Shown: positions 12,802 through 25,240 of the stretch, piece after piece
How positions within the stretch are numbered: the stretch's first letter is position 1
How the letters are laid out: every line of letters starts with the position of its first letter
Notes under the pieces: generated by a model
Database searches by the model: none
What the model saw: the letters and a program-made list of their open reading frames with translations, nothing else
What the model was told of the DNA's origin: nothing
NCBI GenBank assembly: GCA_020747065.1
Contig: JAGMVK010000003.1
Span: 1,364,001-1,428,000, forward strand
Reading direction: 5' to 3'
DNA length: 64,000 nt
Source: Cadophora sp. MPI-SDFR-AT-0126
Lineage: Eukaryota > Ascomycota > Leotiomycetes > Helotiales > Ploettnerulaceae
Program-made: the position numbers and the translations under genes

Positions 12802-14933
12802 ATGGAGACTCCAGGACAACGTTCTGCTCGGAAACCTGGGGCAAGAGCTCCACTAGCTTGCGCCAGTTGTCGGTATTAGCCCCCTTGTTCCCGCCGTGTT
12901 TTGGCCTCAATCGCTCGGATATCCCGTTGACTCGGCATCACAGGAAACGGAAGACTAAGTGTTCTGGTGATTGGCCTTCATGTAGGGCATGTAGACAGAG
13001 ATCACAAGTTTGTCAATATGCGGGCAATAACCCTCAGGCTGTTATGCAGCGGCAGCTATTTTCAAGACCGGGGACGCCAAAATCCGGAGATGATAATGAA
13101 CTATCGCTCCAGTAAGTGTTGTATTTGACAAGCACTCGTTAAACTAGCTGCTAACCTTACATCGAGGCTTCCGAGTCGGGAAATTGTACTTGAAGCGTTC
13201 AAACTGTACTTCGATTACTACGGAGATTCGATATTTTGTTTCTTCAAGCAACATGTGTTGATGAACGATCTCGAACACGGGAAAGTGCCTTTGAGATTGC
13301 AGTTTTGTGTTCTTGCCCTCATGGCAAGGTTTATTGAATCTTGCTTCACTATTTACAATGGCACGATCGAAGCTAGCGAGCATTTTGCAGCTCTTGCCCG
13401 GACTTCGATGGTTAACACCTTTGACGAAATCAGCCTGCTGAATATGCAATGCAACTTGATCTTATGTATACACTGGACTGGTCACGGCGACGAGCATCGA
13501 GCATGGTTCCAACTCGGAGTCGCAAGCAGAATCGCACAGTCAATGAGACTACCTTTCGAAGATTCGTTTGCTCAAGATGATATAGCGTCAACTGAGATTA
13601 AGCGCCGAACCTTCTGGACGTGCTTTACTCTTGATCGTTTGATGGCCAACGGCGGGGATAGAAGATTGACATTCGATATCTCATCCATAACAACTAAGCT
13701 TCCGGGCACGAGGTCAGACTTCTTGATCGGACGCAAAACATCTGCCGGGACCATCAACGATGAAGTTGGTACCGATGAACCTCTTCTGGCATATACTGTT
13801 CGAATAATTGATATTCTAGGGAAGGTAGTCGACTGGTCGGGTGCCGGTGGGAGGCACAACGAGAATCGTGTACCATGGAATCCGCAAATGCCCATCTCTC
13901 TATTCGAGAAAGCGCTGGATACATGGGAGAGAGCGCTCCCTAGCCACATGTGCTTTAATGAAGCGAATCAAGAAGCACATGCTGCCGTGGGTGAAGGCAA
14001 ATCATTCTGCACGATGCATATGCTATTCTATAACGCGCGCGGCCATCTTTACCGGGAGTATATTCCGGTCGTCATCGTATGTATTAGATAATCCCCCTTT
14101 TCCTCATTCAGATGTATCAAGATTTTCTCGGGACAGATCGTGTCCCTTTCGAACAGAAGATCCCAGTTATGGCAGCTACTGACTCATCCGTTACCCACAG
14201 CCTCCTGGATGGGATCCAGGAACAGGACCTTGTGATGGACCGGATTTGGAACTGGATAACCCCAATCCGGACTGGTGGGTTCGTGCTATACGAAATGGAG
14301 TCTCTTCCGCAGTGGCGATTTCGACTATTTACAAATCTATGACTTCAGCCGACCTTATGCCTTTGGTCAACCCGTTTCTAGGGTACTGTTTGATGACGTC
14401 CAGCACTTTCCACATATGGTGTTCCCTCTACAGCTGGAACAGCTGCGAAGGTTTAGTAACGGGAGAGCCTGTCAAGAAACTCTTAATCGACGACCTCCGG
14501 CATCTTATTCAATGTCAAGAAAGCTGGCCGGTGGCAGCTTACTGGGTAAACTTTCCAAAATCTAATCCGGTGTCGATAAGTTGATACTGATATCATACAG
14601 GTCAAAGCACTTCGTATCGATTTTGAGCAAAACAGTCTAGTCAGCAGGCATAAAACATTCCCGAGCCCCGCCACCAAAGCGTTGGTCGATATCCGCTCGA
14701 AACTGTTGCATTTTGGGCAATCAGTGGAAGAGCCGGAAGCATGGAAAGGTTATTTACCCACCCACGGCCACGACATGTTTGATATATTTAGCAAAAACCT
14801 TGCAACTCAAGAACCCGACGTGCAAGAGACGAACACGTTGGAGCAGTTCCCGACTTCTGACGATGTCTTGTTAAACGAGCTCTTGGGAATGGGGTACACC
14901 TATTCTGATTCTCTCGGAAATTACATGGAATGA
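12802..14933 (+). CDS. Zn(II)2Cys6 transcription factor
   Basis: Fungal binuclear-zinc-cluster regulator. Exons: 12802-12872, 12944-13111, 13167-14076, 14201-14545, 14601-14933, about 608 residues. Splicing exons 1 and 2 builds the complete cluster CASCRKRKTKC then SCRACRQRSQVC, that is C-x2-C-x6-C-x6-C-x2-C-x6-C, about residues 20-47; neither exon alone has it. The middle region is a fungal-specific transcription factor domain, with SRIAQSMRLPF and EIKRRTFWTCFTLDRLMA. The third intron (14077-14200, 124 bp, TACTGAC branch at 14177) is the least certain: the downstream frame opens only after 14180, but a hidden small exon cannot be excluded. The stop lies 37 bp from the D-amino-acid oxidase stop (convergent) and the start faces the decarboxylase. 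A pathway-specific role is inference. Confidence 0.88.
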
Positions 14934-14970
14934 TCGCTTAAAGAAGAACGAAGAAGCACCATAATCCTCT

Positions 14971-16202
14971 CTACAACTTCGCCGTTGGCTTCAAGACTTG
15001 GTCAACAAGCTGCTTTGCACCTGCGGAACAGCCATAAGACGATTGATACCCCCACCCGCCATGCCCATAGTTGTGCACAACCCAGGTATCGCCGATTTTC
15101 TCCTTCTCGATCCTCACCCCTGAGATTCTCGTGGGCCTCAAGCCAACGCCGTGCCGAATGATGTCTAAAGCCTCAATACCTTTCCCTCCAGTCAAAGCGG
15201 GGCACAGCTCGACAGCTCTCTTCATGATCCTCGTTGCAGTGGATGGGTCAGGTTGAGATTCCCAGTTTCCGAGTTGATACGTCCCTCCAAGGACAGTTCC
15301 GCCTCCGGCAGCCCGCGTCATCATATACGAAAGCTCATCTTCTGCATCGTCCGTACCAGAAATTCCCATCATGAACCCTGGGTCGTTTCTAACAACAACA
15401 ACTTGCCCACGAGCAGGCACAATCTTCTTATCCATAACACCACCTAATTTTGAGGCGAGAAGCCCTGTGCAGTTGACGATGACATCTGCTTTTTTCCCTG
15501 AGTGATGGAGATTTGCGGCGTCTGAGATGTGCTTCAAATTTGCGCGTTTCAACGTGCTGCCATTTTTCACACATTGACCGACAAGATAAGGTAAATATAT
15601 CATGGTGTTGATACACACAGATGTGAAAGCCGTTCCAGAATCGACAGTGTTTGGGAGTTCGGATGCTGAGAGGACCCTAAAGTTGGGAGCAACGGTATTG
15701 AACCACGAGTCCTCCTTGGCCAGCTCTTTGGACCATTTTCCACTTGCGGTGTGGTCGTCCTTGTTTCTGTGATAATTTATGCATTCTGGGCCAGTCAGCG
15801 TTCTCCAAATCGGTTCTGCGCATGTCAAGATTTACCCTGAAAATGAATTCCAGCTTCTGGCACTTCTGTCGCAAGTCTTTTCAATTCTGGCCAAGACTCA
15901 CGCTCCCACTGTATCTCTGCTTCATTGGCAACTTTGTGGGCGTGACTATTAGGTGGTCAGCTGCTGTTAGTGAAGTGTGAGTTTTGGAAGTACAAACGGC
16001 ATGTAGTTGGCTCCAGCCCATGGTGAAGTGTACTCAATGTCATAATCACCTGGCATGTGTTTCGACACGATTGTTACATTGTAGCCATCTTTGGAGAGTA
16101 GGAGCGCAGTGGTCAAGCCAGATACTCCGGCCCTCGGTCTTGTTAGCTGTATTTTTATTAAATGTGGACTGAGGCTTACCCGACGACTACGATATTCGCC
16201 AT
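14971..16202 (-). CDS. D-amino-acid oxidase, peroxisomal
   Basis: FAD flavoenzyme oxidising D-amino acids to 2-oxo acids, ammonia and H2O2. Four exons: 16202-16180, 16132-15998, 15945-15836, 15785-14971, giving 360 residues, typical of the family. The first exon is 23 nt and splices to make the FAD motif VVVGAGVSGLTTALLL. Family segments follow: TSPWAGANYMP, SWPELKRLATEVPEAGIHFQ, SYMMTRAAGGGTVLGGTYQL, GLRPTRISGVRIE (substrate-binding Arg) and the signature HNYGHGGWGYQSSYGCS. The protein ends in AKL, a canonical type-1 peroxisomal signal. A D-aspartate oxidase is possible but less likely. Introns are 47, 52 and 50 bp. Its 2-oxo-acid product is the substrate class of the nearby decarboxylase. 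Confidence 0.94.
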
Positions 16203-18952
16203 CACTCGATAGAATCAATGGATCTGAAAAGGTAATGATTGGGCAAGAAGCGGCCAGGATTTGGGAATGATGTTTACTAGCCAGCAAAGCCTCTCAATCC
16301 TGCGGGAAATAATCTCTGTATAGATCAAGAGACTGCTCAGTCAGGTACATGGACTTATAAAGCAACAGAAAGGTGTTGAGCTGGAGTCCTGGAGAAACTT
16401 GGCTACGGGGCCGTTGCCAAATTAGGTATAGAAGGTATAGCCGTCAAGCTCGCACAGTCATTTGCTTGGCCGGATAAGCCGTGGATGGCATATGACGGTG
16501 ACCAGGGATAAGAGTGGGATTGTTGAGCCTCAATCGTGGTTGGACAACTGGCATGTTCTGAATCGGCAAGAGTACATACGCGGGGTCATACAATTGCTAG
16601 TTCACCAATGGGGCGGCCTACCACTTCGGGATATCCGCGTCGCTTGACAAACCTGTCACGACACCATTTGTGAATCTTTCCGCGAACTTGCGAACAGATA
16701 CCAATCCGCCATCAACACCTGAACACTTGCTGTATACTTGAAGAGTAGCAAAGCAATCGTCAAGCGAACATTCTTTAGGCTACTGAATGGATTTGAGGAG
16801 TAAATTCACTTGAGCCCCTTGTGCCAATCAACAAAGACCAGCATCTCGCTTAAAAGATTTGCGCTGTGCTCTATATTGTACTCCAAGAATATATTTAGGG
16901 ATACCAATGATTTGCTTGTCAAAAGGGGGCTAAAATGGCTGGCTTCGGATTGATACTGGAACATTGAATCGTCACAAGTGAAATGACTTAGAATAGAAGG
17001 TAATTGACGAGCGAGATATGCCAAACCTTCGTTTTGCTATCTGAGAATAGGAAGTGAACTCAGCTTGGAAAGTAGCTGCGATTGATACGATAAGCTGAGC
17101 TGTTACTTAGCCCGAATGAATTTTATGGATAAGCGTACCTGAAGATATCAAGCTTATGCGATAAATGTTAGATAGCGAAAAGATCTTTTGGGGAAAAGCA
17201 TATTACTCCTCCACTAGTTCAGGATATAGAGCCAGAAAGGTGCGGGGCTTTCTAGTGGAACTGAGATCACATTGGTACGTGTGTTAAAACAACGTTGTTG
17301 ACATAAAGCCTCAATCTCGCTTAGCGAGAATTGCCCTGTGCTTGATGTCGCCCGCTGTTTATTTTGTGCTTCATGGAATGTTACATGTTCAAGGAAAGGA
17401 ATCAGTTATAGATAAGCAGGATTGCAGGAAAGAGGACTACTATCTGCAATCATTGGAAATTCTCACGACTCTAGTTTGAAGCGTCCCAATTATCGCCGCT
17501 AGGTCCCTTCATCGTTGTTTCAGCTCATGGAACACAGGACAGTAGTAAATTCCTGTTCTCCATAGCGGGGGAAGCATGAGACCTAGAATGAGGACGGTCC
17601 TCCAAAGAATCCTGTGTCAATGAACGAAAGGCCAGGAAGACTGCAGTTTTGCTTTCTAATCAGCACCGCCCTTCCACCCTATCACTCTGCTCACTCATTC
17701 ACATTATATCCGTCTATCCCCAGCACTTGGCGTGGCGCTTGATGTCAACTGTAGCGGCAAAAAGAATTAATGGAAAGCTACACGATCATGGCGTGCTGCT
17801 ATTATCTCTGGCGAATCTGGCTCCTCCAGCAACTATAAGGAAGCACATGAAGTCTTCCGCGTCCTTCACTCACTTTCTCCTCGTAATTCACTTCTTTCAA
17901 ACCATTCCTTTTCATTGCATTGTTCGAGATTAGCTCGCAATTTCCAGCCTTGTGCGAGGGGTGTACTCGCAACAACAGACGTAGCCGACCATATAAAGCC
18001 GGCCTCGTTAGCTACGAGCCCTTCTTCTTCAACAACAACCTCTTTCCTCAAACACTACTTGACCGCAAATCAACCCCAACTCTCAAGCAATCCTCTTCCT
18101 CTTGCCTACATACTCTTCTTCTTCGTCAAGTAAGCCAGCTTTCCATTCTTAACCCACCTCTTTCCACTTCAACCTCCTACCTCCACGTCATCTTTATCAA
18201 ACCAGCGCCTCCTCCCAACTCTACTCAACAACACATATCGCCAACATCTCTTTGGCACTCAAGCTGACGACCACAGCTCGTCGCAAAGAAAGCAAACAAG
18301 CAAGGCAAGGCAAAGCACGACAACTCAAGTCAGAGTCAAGACAACATACACTTCTCTTTGTGCGACGTAGGCAGAGCAAACGGCTCAACCTCGTCCACAT
18401 CGACAAGACTCAAACCGAAACAATTATCTGGACGACGTTTTCTACAGTCATCTTCCAGCAGCCAAGGATTCTTTCTCAACAACATATTCTAGCGCTCAAG
18501 GCAAAGTCCACGACAAGCTCAGCTCATTCTTTCACTATTTAACTCCTTCGAAATCATTGGTCAGGAGCGGCATATCAGATACGTACGGGCCTTCGCATCC
18601 GATCTGTCACTGTTCGCTCTTTACATCAGTATCCCGTACCAGACACAAAAAGCATCAATGTACCCCCTGAGAACTTGCAGAGAGTCAACATTCAGGTGAA
18701 GTGTTTTATTCCTATTCCACGCCTTGCAGCCTTTGATTTCAAGAAAGCATTTCACTTAGGAGCTTCGTAATCCCGCTTCCCTTTACGCGGGTGATACCTA
18801 GCTCAACTCGAAAGATCTCAACTTAGACTGATGGCTGACTTGTGCTGCTCTCATAGAATTCTTTCTTTCTTCTCCTAGACAACTTCAGTTCTACTACTTC
18901 CAAAAAGGCTCTCCTCAAACAACACATACCCTCCGAGGCACGCACAGCAGTC
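16203..18952. other. Gene-poor 2.7 kb stretch with pyrimidine-rich leader
   Basis: The first 1.4 kb shows no supported gene. From about 17.65 kb the + strand becomes rich in CTTC/CAAC runs with few purine tracts, most strongly 17.98-18.25 kb. This is typical of long 5' leaders in filamentous fungi and runs into the start of the next gene at 18953. Short frames inside (such as the one starting at 18252) open at non-ATG codons and are not supported as proteins. Donor-like GTGAAG sites suggest a possible leader intron, but I cannot place it firmly. Confidence 0.4.
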
Positions 18953-20080
18953 ATGTGTGTCAAGGAGTTTCTTGGATACAATTGCGGCCATTGTGCCATT
19001 CCTTACTTGCGCCAATGCCCTGTCAGCGCCTCAAACCCAACCTTCCCACCGTGCAAGTATCCCGCCGAGCGTCCCATCTTCACAAATGAAAATTGCCATC
19101 CTTGCTCAAGAGTTCTCTGGAACGCGAAAGTTTTGGCAGAGGAGGAAGCGCATCGCAAGAGACACCAACAGGGAGAATGCGATTGCCCCGTAATCTTCGA
19201 TGCTGCTGATAGAGAGCGAAGATTGCGACCTCGCAGCGGCAAAGGCAAAGGAAAGGGTAAGGAACCCACCCTAGGTGAGTCTTTAGAGGCTATCAGAGCT
19301 GAAGGTATGAAACCTGCACATTTCGATACTCAGTCCATATTTGGAAAACCTGAAGCAGCTTGCTCAGCTTTGCCTTGATCCTTGGCAAAGAAGCACTACT
19401 AACTTGACCCAGGCAAGAGCTTGCATGATGAAGAGCGTGGGTCCAGCAATTTTGGATATGACGCTCATCGTGATAACGATGGGCCTGCTGGACCACGTCA
19501 GTTTGATAATGGGGGTGATGGCGCCAGAGAGACTCACCAAGGATGGGCTCAACAAACCCCGAAAAACAGCTCCATATACGAGTACGGAGGCTACCATTTC
19601 CAGGGCCCCGGCCCAGTCCGTTCTGATATGGAGCATCTTGCTCGTGGCTTCGGCATCCCCCAAGGCGGCTACGTCCCTCCTCAATACCTTCACCCAAACA
19701 CACTCGTGATGAACCAGCCAGGTGCAGGGATGAAGTGGTACCCCGAGAAACAGGACCAGTTGCCAGTTCTTCCACCATTCCCAACATTCCCAACCGGCTC
19801 AGCTCATCGCGCTGTTGCAGCTATCATGCCGGGCTCTCCTCCACATCAGCCAGCCGAAGTCTTTGGTCCAACTCCATTGTCTTCATTGCCAACTTATCAA
19901 GAGAATTGCCCGCGCTTCTTGAAGAAGAAGGCAGCATCAGAGCCAGCCGAAACCCGAAATTCATCTTTCTCTCCAGCCAGTGAATCGACCCAAGTCTATG
20001 AAGAAGATGTAGGATTGAATGAAGAAGATTCTCCTTTGGTTGTTAGCAGCAGCGGCGTGGTCAATACCACACCAATGTAG
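18953..20080 (+). CDS. Cys-rich conserved hypothetical protein
   Basis: Two exons (18953-19304 and 19413-20080) joined by a 108 bp intron with a perfect TACTAAC branch site (19397-19403); 339 residues. I do not recognise a function. The N-terminal 75 residues contain about ten cysteines and several histidines in short spacings (MCVKEFLGYNCGHC, RQCPV, CKYP, CHPC, CDCPV), which looks like a metal-binding module. A basic GKGKGKGKE stretch follows, then a low-complexity Gly/Pro/Gln-rich region and an acidic, Ser-rich C-terminus. No signal peptide or membrane helix. The join makes AEGKSLHDEERG in frame. The long pyrimidine-rich upstream region suggests an extended leader. Nuclear or regulatory function would be speculation. 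Confidence 0.72.
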
Positions 20081-20279
20081 GAGATTTTACCCAGTAAGTG
20101 GAATCGCCCGACAACCATTTTAGATGTGGGCTGGTATTTGCTAACTCAGCGATGATGAAGACTTGTACAAACATAGGGACCCGCTTCACCTGTTTCGCCA
20201 CTATGTACAACCAACCACCGGTTCTCTCCATTACCTGTGTGGATTTCCAATTCTCAATCTCACCCTTCTATTCCGCCAC

Positions 20280-21821
20280 TCAGCGATCAACTTCTCCGAA
20301 AACTACATAGAATGTTAGCAGTTATTTCCAACAATACATCAACAAACAAGAGAATTCAACTTACCCAAATCCATCGTCCCGATAATGGCCACTGCATCCG
20401 CCAATAGATGTCCCCTGGAGATTTGATCAAAGGCACCCAGATGAGCAAAACCTGGAGCACGGATCTTGCATCGGTATGGTCTCTCACTTCCATCACTGAC
20501 AACGAACACGCCCATCTCTCCCTTTGGAGCTTCAATTGCTGAGTATGTTTCTCCAGGTGGCACAGTGTACCCTTTGGTGAACAACAAGAAGTGATGGATC
20601 AAAGCTTCCATGTTCTCCTTCATCGCTGCTCTAGGGGGAGGAGAAACCTTGTAGTCCTCAACTCGGATGGGTCCTGCAGGCATCTTGTTCAGGCATTGAT
20701 GAATGATGCGTAGCGACTGTCTGAACTCCTCCATTCTACAAAGATAGCGATCATAACAATCACCATTAACACCAACCGGAACGTCGAACTCAACCTCACC
20801 ATACGCATCATACGGCTGGCTCTTGCGAATATCCCACGGCACACCCGATCCACGAAGCATCACACCGGACAGAGAGTAGTTCAAAGCGTCTGCTGCGGAC
20901 ACAACTCCGATTCCTTTTGTTCGACCAATCCAGATACGATTGTCGGTAAGAAGTTCTTCAGTTTCATCGATTCGGTCTCCAAACTGGGTGGCCCATTGAT
21001 AGATGTCGTCGAGAAGTCCAACTGGAATGTCTTGATGAACGCCACCAGGTCTGACATACGCGGCATGCATACGAGCTCCGGAAACTCTCTCATAGAATTC
21101 CTGCGCAGATTTAGCAAATATTACTAGATAACCAATAAAGCATCTTTACCATGATCTTCTCACGTTCCTCAAATCCCCATAAGAACGGCGTAAGTGCACC
21201 AACATCCATTGCGTGAGACAGAATAGACATCAAATGGTTTGAAACTCTTGTAAGTTCTCCAAACAATGTTCTAATCCACTTGGCACGCTCTGGAATTTCA
21301 ATATTCAAGAGTTTCTCTACCGCTAATGAAAAGCACTGCTCGTTTGTCATCATAGAGCAGTAATCCAATCGATCGAAATATGGCAGAGCCTGGAGATATG
21401 TCTTGTATTCAATCAACTTCTCGGTACCTCGGTGCAGCAGGCCCACATGAGGATCCGATCGCACAATTTCCTCACCATTGAGCTCCAGAATCAATCGCAA
21501 CACACCGTGAGCGGCAGGATGTTGTGGCCCGAAATTCACAGTGTAATGTCTGATCTTGCGGTTTTCGATGGCTTCGCCATCGGGGAGATTCGAGTCGGGG
21601 GTGATGTTCATATGCTGATGGTCACCAGGATTGGTAGGGTGTCCGAAATTCTCGTCGACTGGGATCATTCTCGTGCCTTCGTATGGCTCTGCATATCTCC
21701 TGACTGGAGCAGCAGAGAAGCAGCGTATTGAAGCTCGTGGAGAGGACGTTGAGGGTAGTGCGGGTCGCAAACAGAGGCGTTTCGCCTGGCGGCCGGCCAG
21801 CCGGGTGAGGGAGCACGCCAT
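20280..21821 (-). CDS. nuo-49: NADH:ubiquinone oxidoreductase 49 kDa subunit
   Basis: Core complex I subunit (NDUFS2 / Nuo49) that lines the quinone-binding site at the foot of the peripheral arm. Exons 21821-21150, 21100-20365 and 20302-20280; 476 residues, close to the Neurospora protein. An N-terminal mitochondrial presequence ([16 protein letters not shown]) precedes the mature start. Key family segments: [19 protein letters not shown] (quinone-site loop), [35 protein letters not shown], and GTMDLVFGEVDR at the C-terminus. The last exon codes only for the final VFGEVDR; without it the protein would end in a wrong tail. Divergent from RPC40 with 270 bp between start codons. Confidence 0.97.
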
Positions 21822-22091
21822 TGTGGTCAAGGAAAGAGAAAAACAGCTTTTGCTTGATGATTGTGACCAGACCTCAAGCGTCTGCGATTGAGTTGGAGGG
21901 GAGAATCGACCTTGAGCGTAGAGGTGTTACTCCAATTGATGCTCTGTGATGATGAGGTACACTCGAAATAAGCTCGGATCTAAAATGCACCTAGCTCCTG
22001 ATCCCTGTCACAACTTCAAAATTTATTTTGTCGGCCTTGCGACTGGAAGACCCCGCCGTGCTTTACAATACCGCGATTTCATACATCAAAT
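21822..22091. promoter_or_regulatory. Divergent nuo-49 / RPC40 promoter
   Basis: A compact 270 bp spacer between two start codons pointing away from each other; it must hold both promoters and leaders. No TATA box or known operator stands out. Confidence 0.45.
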
Positions 22092-23412
22092 ATGGCTCCT
22101 TATCAGCCTTCGCAGGCAGAGCTGGATCGTAGAAGGGTAATACACTTTCTTAAACACCTACAAATTTATTCTAATATATTTTCAGACCGTAGGAATCAAT
22201 GCAGAAACTGTCACAGATATTACCTCGACCGATTTTCCAGGCCATGTACGTTTGAATATTTCTCGAAACTCTCCAATTACTTTAAGAAACCCTCTATAAA
22301 AACGATATCCTACAGATTGGAAGCACACTCATTTTCTCGATTGCCTCCGAGATATTGTTCATGGCGCACAGACTACTGACCTGCTTGTTTAGTATCCTGG
22401 CGAAGACCATGCTTGGGACGTCCTGAAATTCCGAGAAGCTTTCAAAGTCGAATTTCATCACAACGAACCCACCGAATCGTCCTTTTCCCTGATCGGAATA
22501 GATGCCTCAATTGCCAATGCCTTCCGACGCATCATGATCGCTGAGATCCCTTCTCTCGCCATCGAGACCGTCTTCGTGAACAACAACACATCCATAATCC
22601 AAGACGAAGTCCTCGCCGGTCGTCTGGGTCTCATTCCTTTCAAAGGTGGAAAAGCAGGACTTCTAGACTACCTGAAGTGGTATAAGAAGCCGGAAGAAGG
22701 AGCTGGAGATGATACAGGGAACTACGACTACAATACCATTTGCTTGGACCTCAAAATCGAATGCACGCGGAATCCAGAGGCGCAGCGAGGAGAGACGGAT
22801 CCATTGAAGCTGTACCATAATGCTCATGTCTATGCCAGAGATATTGTGTTCAAGCCGTTCGGACAGCAGCATAGGTACTTCAGCGGCGAGAACGCCATTC
22901 GGCCTACGAACCCGGATATCTTGGTTGCGAAATTACGGCCGGGACAGTCGATTGATGTGGAGATGCATGCGATTAAGGGTGTTGGAAGCGATCATGCAAA
23001 GTATTCACCGGTGGCTACGGCTTCGTACCGCCTTTTACCCACGATCAACATTCTGAAGCCGATTTTGGGAAAGGATGCCGAGAAATTCGCCAGATGCTTT
23101 CCCAAGGGCGTGATTGGCCTTGAGCCTGTCACCAAGAAGGAAGCTGCGCAGAAGAGAAGTGGATATGAGGGACATGAGGGCGAGCAGAAGGCTGTAGTCT
23201 TGGATACGATGAAGGATACTGTGAGCAGGGAATGCTTACGCCATGAGGAATTCGAGGGCAAGGTCAAACTGGGCAGGATACGGGATCATTTCATATTCTC
23301 CATTGAGAGTTTGGGACAGTGGGACAGTGATGAGCTCTTTTTGGAGTCCATCAAGGTGCTGAGACTCAAGTGTGATAATATGAAGAGGAACTTGGCGAAC
23401 ATGGCACGATAG
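22092..23412 (+). CDS. RPC40: RNA polymerase I/III subunit AC40
   Basis: Alpha-like subunit shared by RNA polymerases I and III; pairs with AC19 to nucleate assembly. Exons 22092-22136, 22186-22245 and 22393-23412 give 374 residues. The first two exons encode MAPYQPSQAELDRRR and TVGINAETVTDITSTDFPGH; the third begins YPGEDHAWDVLKF. The alpha-motif region IDASIANAFRRIMIAEIP is diagnostic, followed by ETVFVNNNTSIIQDEVLAGR and LGLIPFKG. The conserved C-terminal helix is at DELFLESIKVLRLKCD. All introns fall between codons (phase 0). Confidence 0.95.
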
Positions 23413-23650
23413 GCGAGCAAAATCATGATTTACGAGCATTGCAGGAGTTTATGGTTCTGGCGTTTGGATGGCTTTTTGATAGCTACTAGAGCAGAAGCTT
23501 CTCCGTAGATAAAAGCCAAATTCTTCATGACTTCGTAATTTCGTGCCTCCATCCACAGCGCTCATCTAAGCACTGCCGTGATCGTGCATGTCATCATCGT
23601 AATTTTGTACATCTGCACCCACCCAATTACACCGCAGCGCCATTTGCTTT
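23413..23650. other. Convergent 3' spacer RPC40/UBA3
   Basis: Short spacer between two converging stop codons, presumably overlapping 3' untranslated regions. Nothing else seen. Confidence 0.4.
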
Positions 23651-25240
23651 TCATGAGCCCAGGATCTCCCGAGAGAACTTCACCTTGAACTTAAAGCTAA
23701 CAGTACCCAGCGAAGGATCCGTAACTCCAATTTCCTCGCCATCCACGATGAGGTCGTACATTTTCTTCTCCAAATTTGGCGCCGTCTGCAGTCTCAAACT
23801 TTCCGGGTTCTGAAAGTAGAGGGTCTTGCTCTCGGTACGAATGGACGGCTTTTTAAGCTGTGCTTCTGGTCTCGCCGCCAAAGAATCGATGAATTCTTGC
23901 AATGTCAGATTTGGGTCGATGTCCAGGCCACGAGCAAGATTCCCGCAGACCGGGCAGTCGTCCTTCTTCTCATGCTTAAACGTATATGTGTAGATACCTT
24001 CGTTACCGCTGTACATCATGTAGTTCTCTTCCAATCCAAGGGACGGATTTGTCTGAGTAGCAATTTTGAAGGCTTCGTTGCAACAACTTGCAGCAATGAC
24101 TGCATTGGTTGATGCAATAGCAGGGATTATATTCTTAACGACTCCTTGTGTCAGAGAGTAAGTAACGCCAGAGATGTTGAACTCCTTAGCTCGAGCCAAA
24201 GCCTTTTGGTACAACCATGTAATGTGTTCTGGGTCATCGTTGTCAAGCTTTGGGAATGGCTTTTCTTGCTCCCAAGCAATTACATGTGCCCACTCGATAC
24301 AATGTTCTGGTTGGCGAGGAATAGTAGCGAGTGTGCAAAGCGGAACGGCGGCCCTGGGGGCGTGCATATCGAGTTGGCATTCAATACAAGAGGTCATGGT
24401 GGGAAATATGACACGGGATTGACCTTTGAATCCTGTGAAGCATTTAGTCCTAGAACTTCATCACTACCAGAGAAGAATATGTTACCTTCAGTACCCCCAT
24501 CAATCAAAGGCTTCAGACTCTCTGGGTTTTCCTCGTCCACCAAGTTCACAAGCGTTGAATTAATCCATCGTCGAGCTTCAATGCTGTCCAAGCCACAGAT
24601 GACAAGATTGAACTTCATATAGAACTCATCATCCTTGTCCTGGATTCTGCAATTATGTGGTGTGATAGTGACTCCTTTAACTCTCCTCTCGACGAATCTT
24701 GCTGCTACTTCAGCCTTCGAGCTTCCAACATCGCTTTGGCGGAAGAGGAATTGACGATTGAGGTTGGATACGTCGATGGTATCTAAATGAACTTAGTAAA
24801 CTGTCGACTGCAGAACAAGAGCTGGACACGTACCCATATCAATGACATGGATATTCTTGAAGCCAGACAGAGCTAGATTCTTCAAAATCTCACATCCAAG
24901 TCCTCCAGCACCTCTGCACAGCGATTAGCAGCTATCATGTGCTAGATGTATCCAGGCAACCAACATGACCCTATTCAATATGTTAGTAGACATATTTCGT
25001 GCTAGAGTCTGCCGTGACTGACAATATATTCATTCTCTCAATATTTGTAGCTGCCTCCTCACTCGTATCGAAATCTTCGTCGCTGAAGGGGCCGGCATGG
25101 CGTAGGAAATTGTCTAAATACAACCTGAGGGGAAATAAGAGTCAGCTTTACAACGTAACCTGGATTGAAGCTCACCATCGTGACCTGAGATTCGACTCGG
25201 GCGCAGGTATAGTACCAGAAACCATAAGCGGTTGTGACAT
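23651..25240 (-). CDS. UBA3: NEDD8-activating enzyme E1 catalytic subunit
   Basis: Catalytic half of the heterodimeric E1 that adenylates NEDD8/Rub1 and passes it to Ubc12 for cullin neddylation. Six exons: 25240-25176, 25124-25023, 24970-24965 (6 nt), 24913-24834, 24782-24486, 24432-23651; 443 residues. The adenylation domain has [36 protein letters not shown] and [12 protein letters not shown]. Zinc ligands are in MTSCIECQ and CPVC. The catalytic cysteine is in [17 protein letters not shown] ubiquitin-fold domain forms the C-terminus. The 6-nt exon supplies the V-I of the nucleotide-binding strand; skipping it keeps frame but removes two core residues. All introns are 51-53 bp. Divergent from TEL2. 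Confidence 0.94.

Noticed and set aside
16203..17640. Searched for transposon ends or repeat-induced mutation in the gene-poor stretch
   Set aside because: No terminal repeats, target duplications, transposase motifs or strong TpA bias could be seen by eye.
18252..18542. 96-codon frame in the leader of the Cys-rich gene
   Set aside because: Starts at TTG and has no conserved features; the region reads as untranslated leader.
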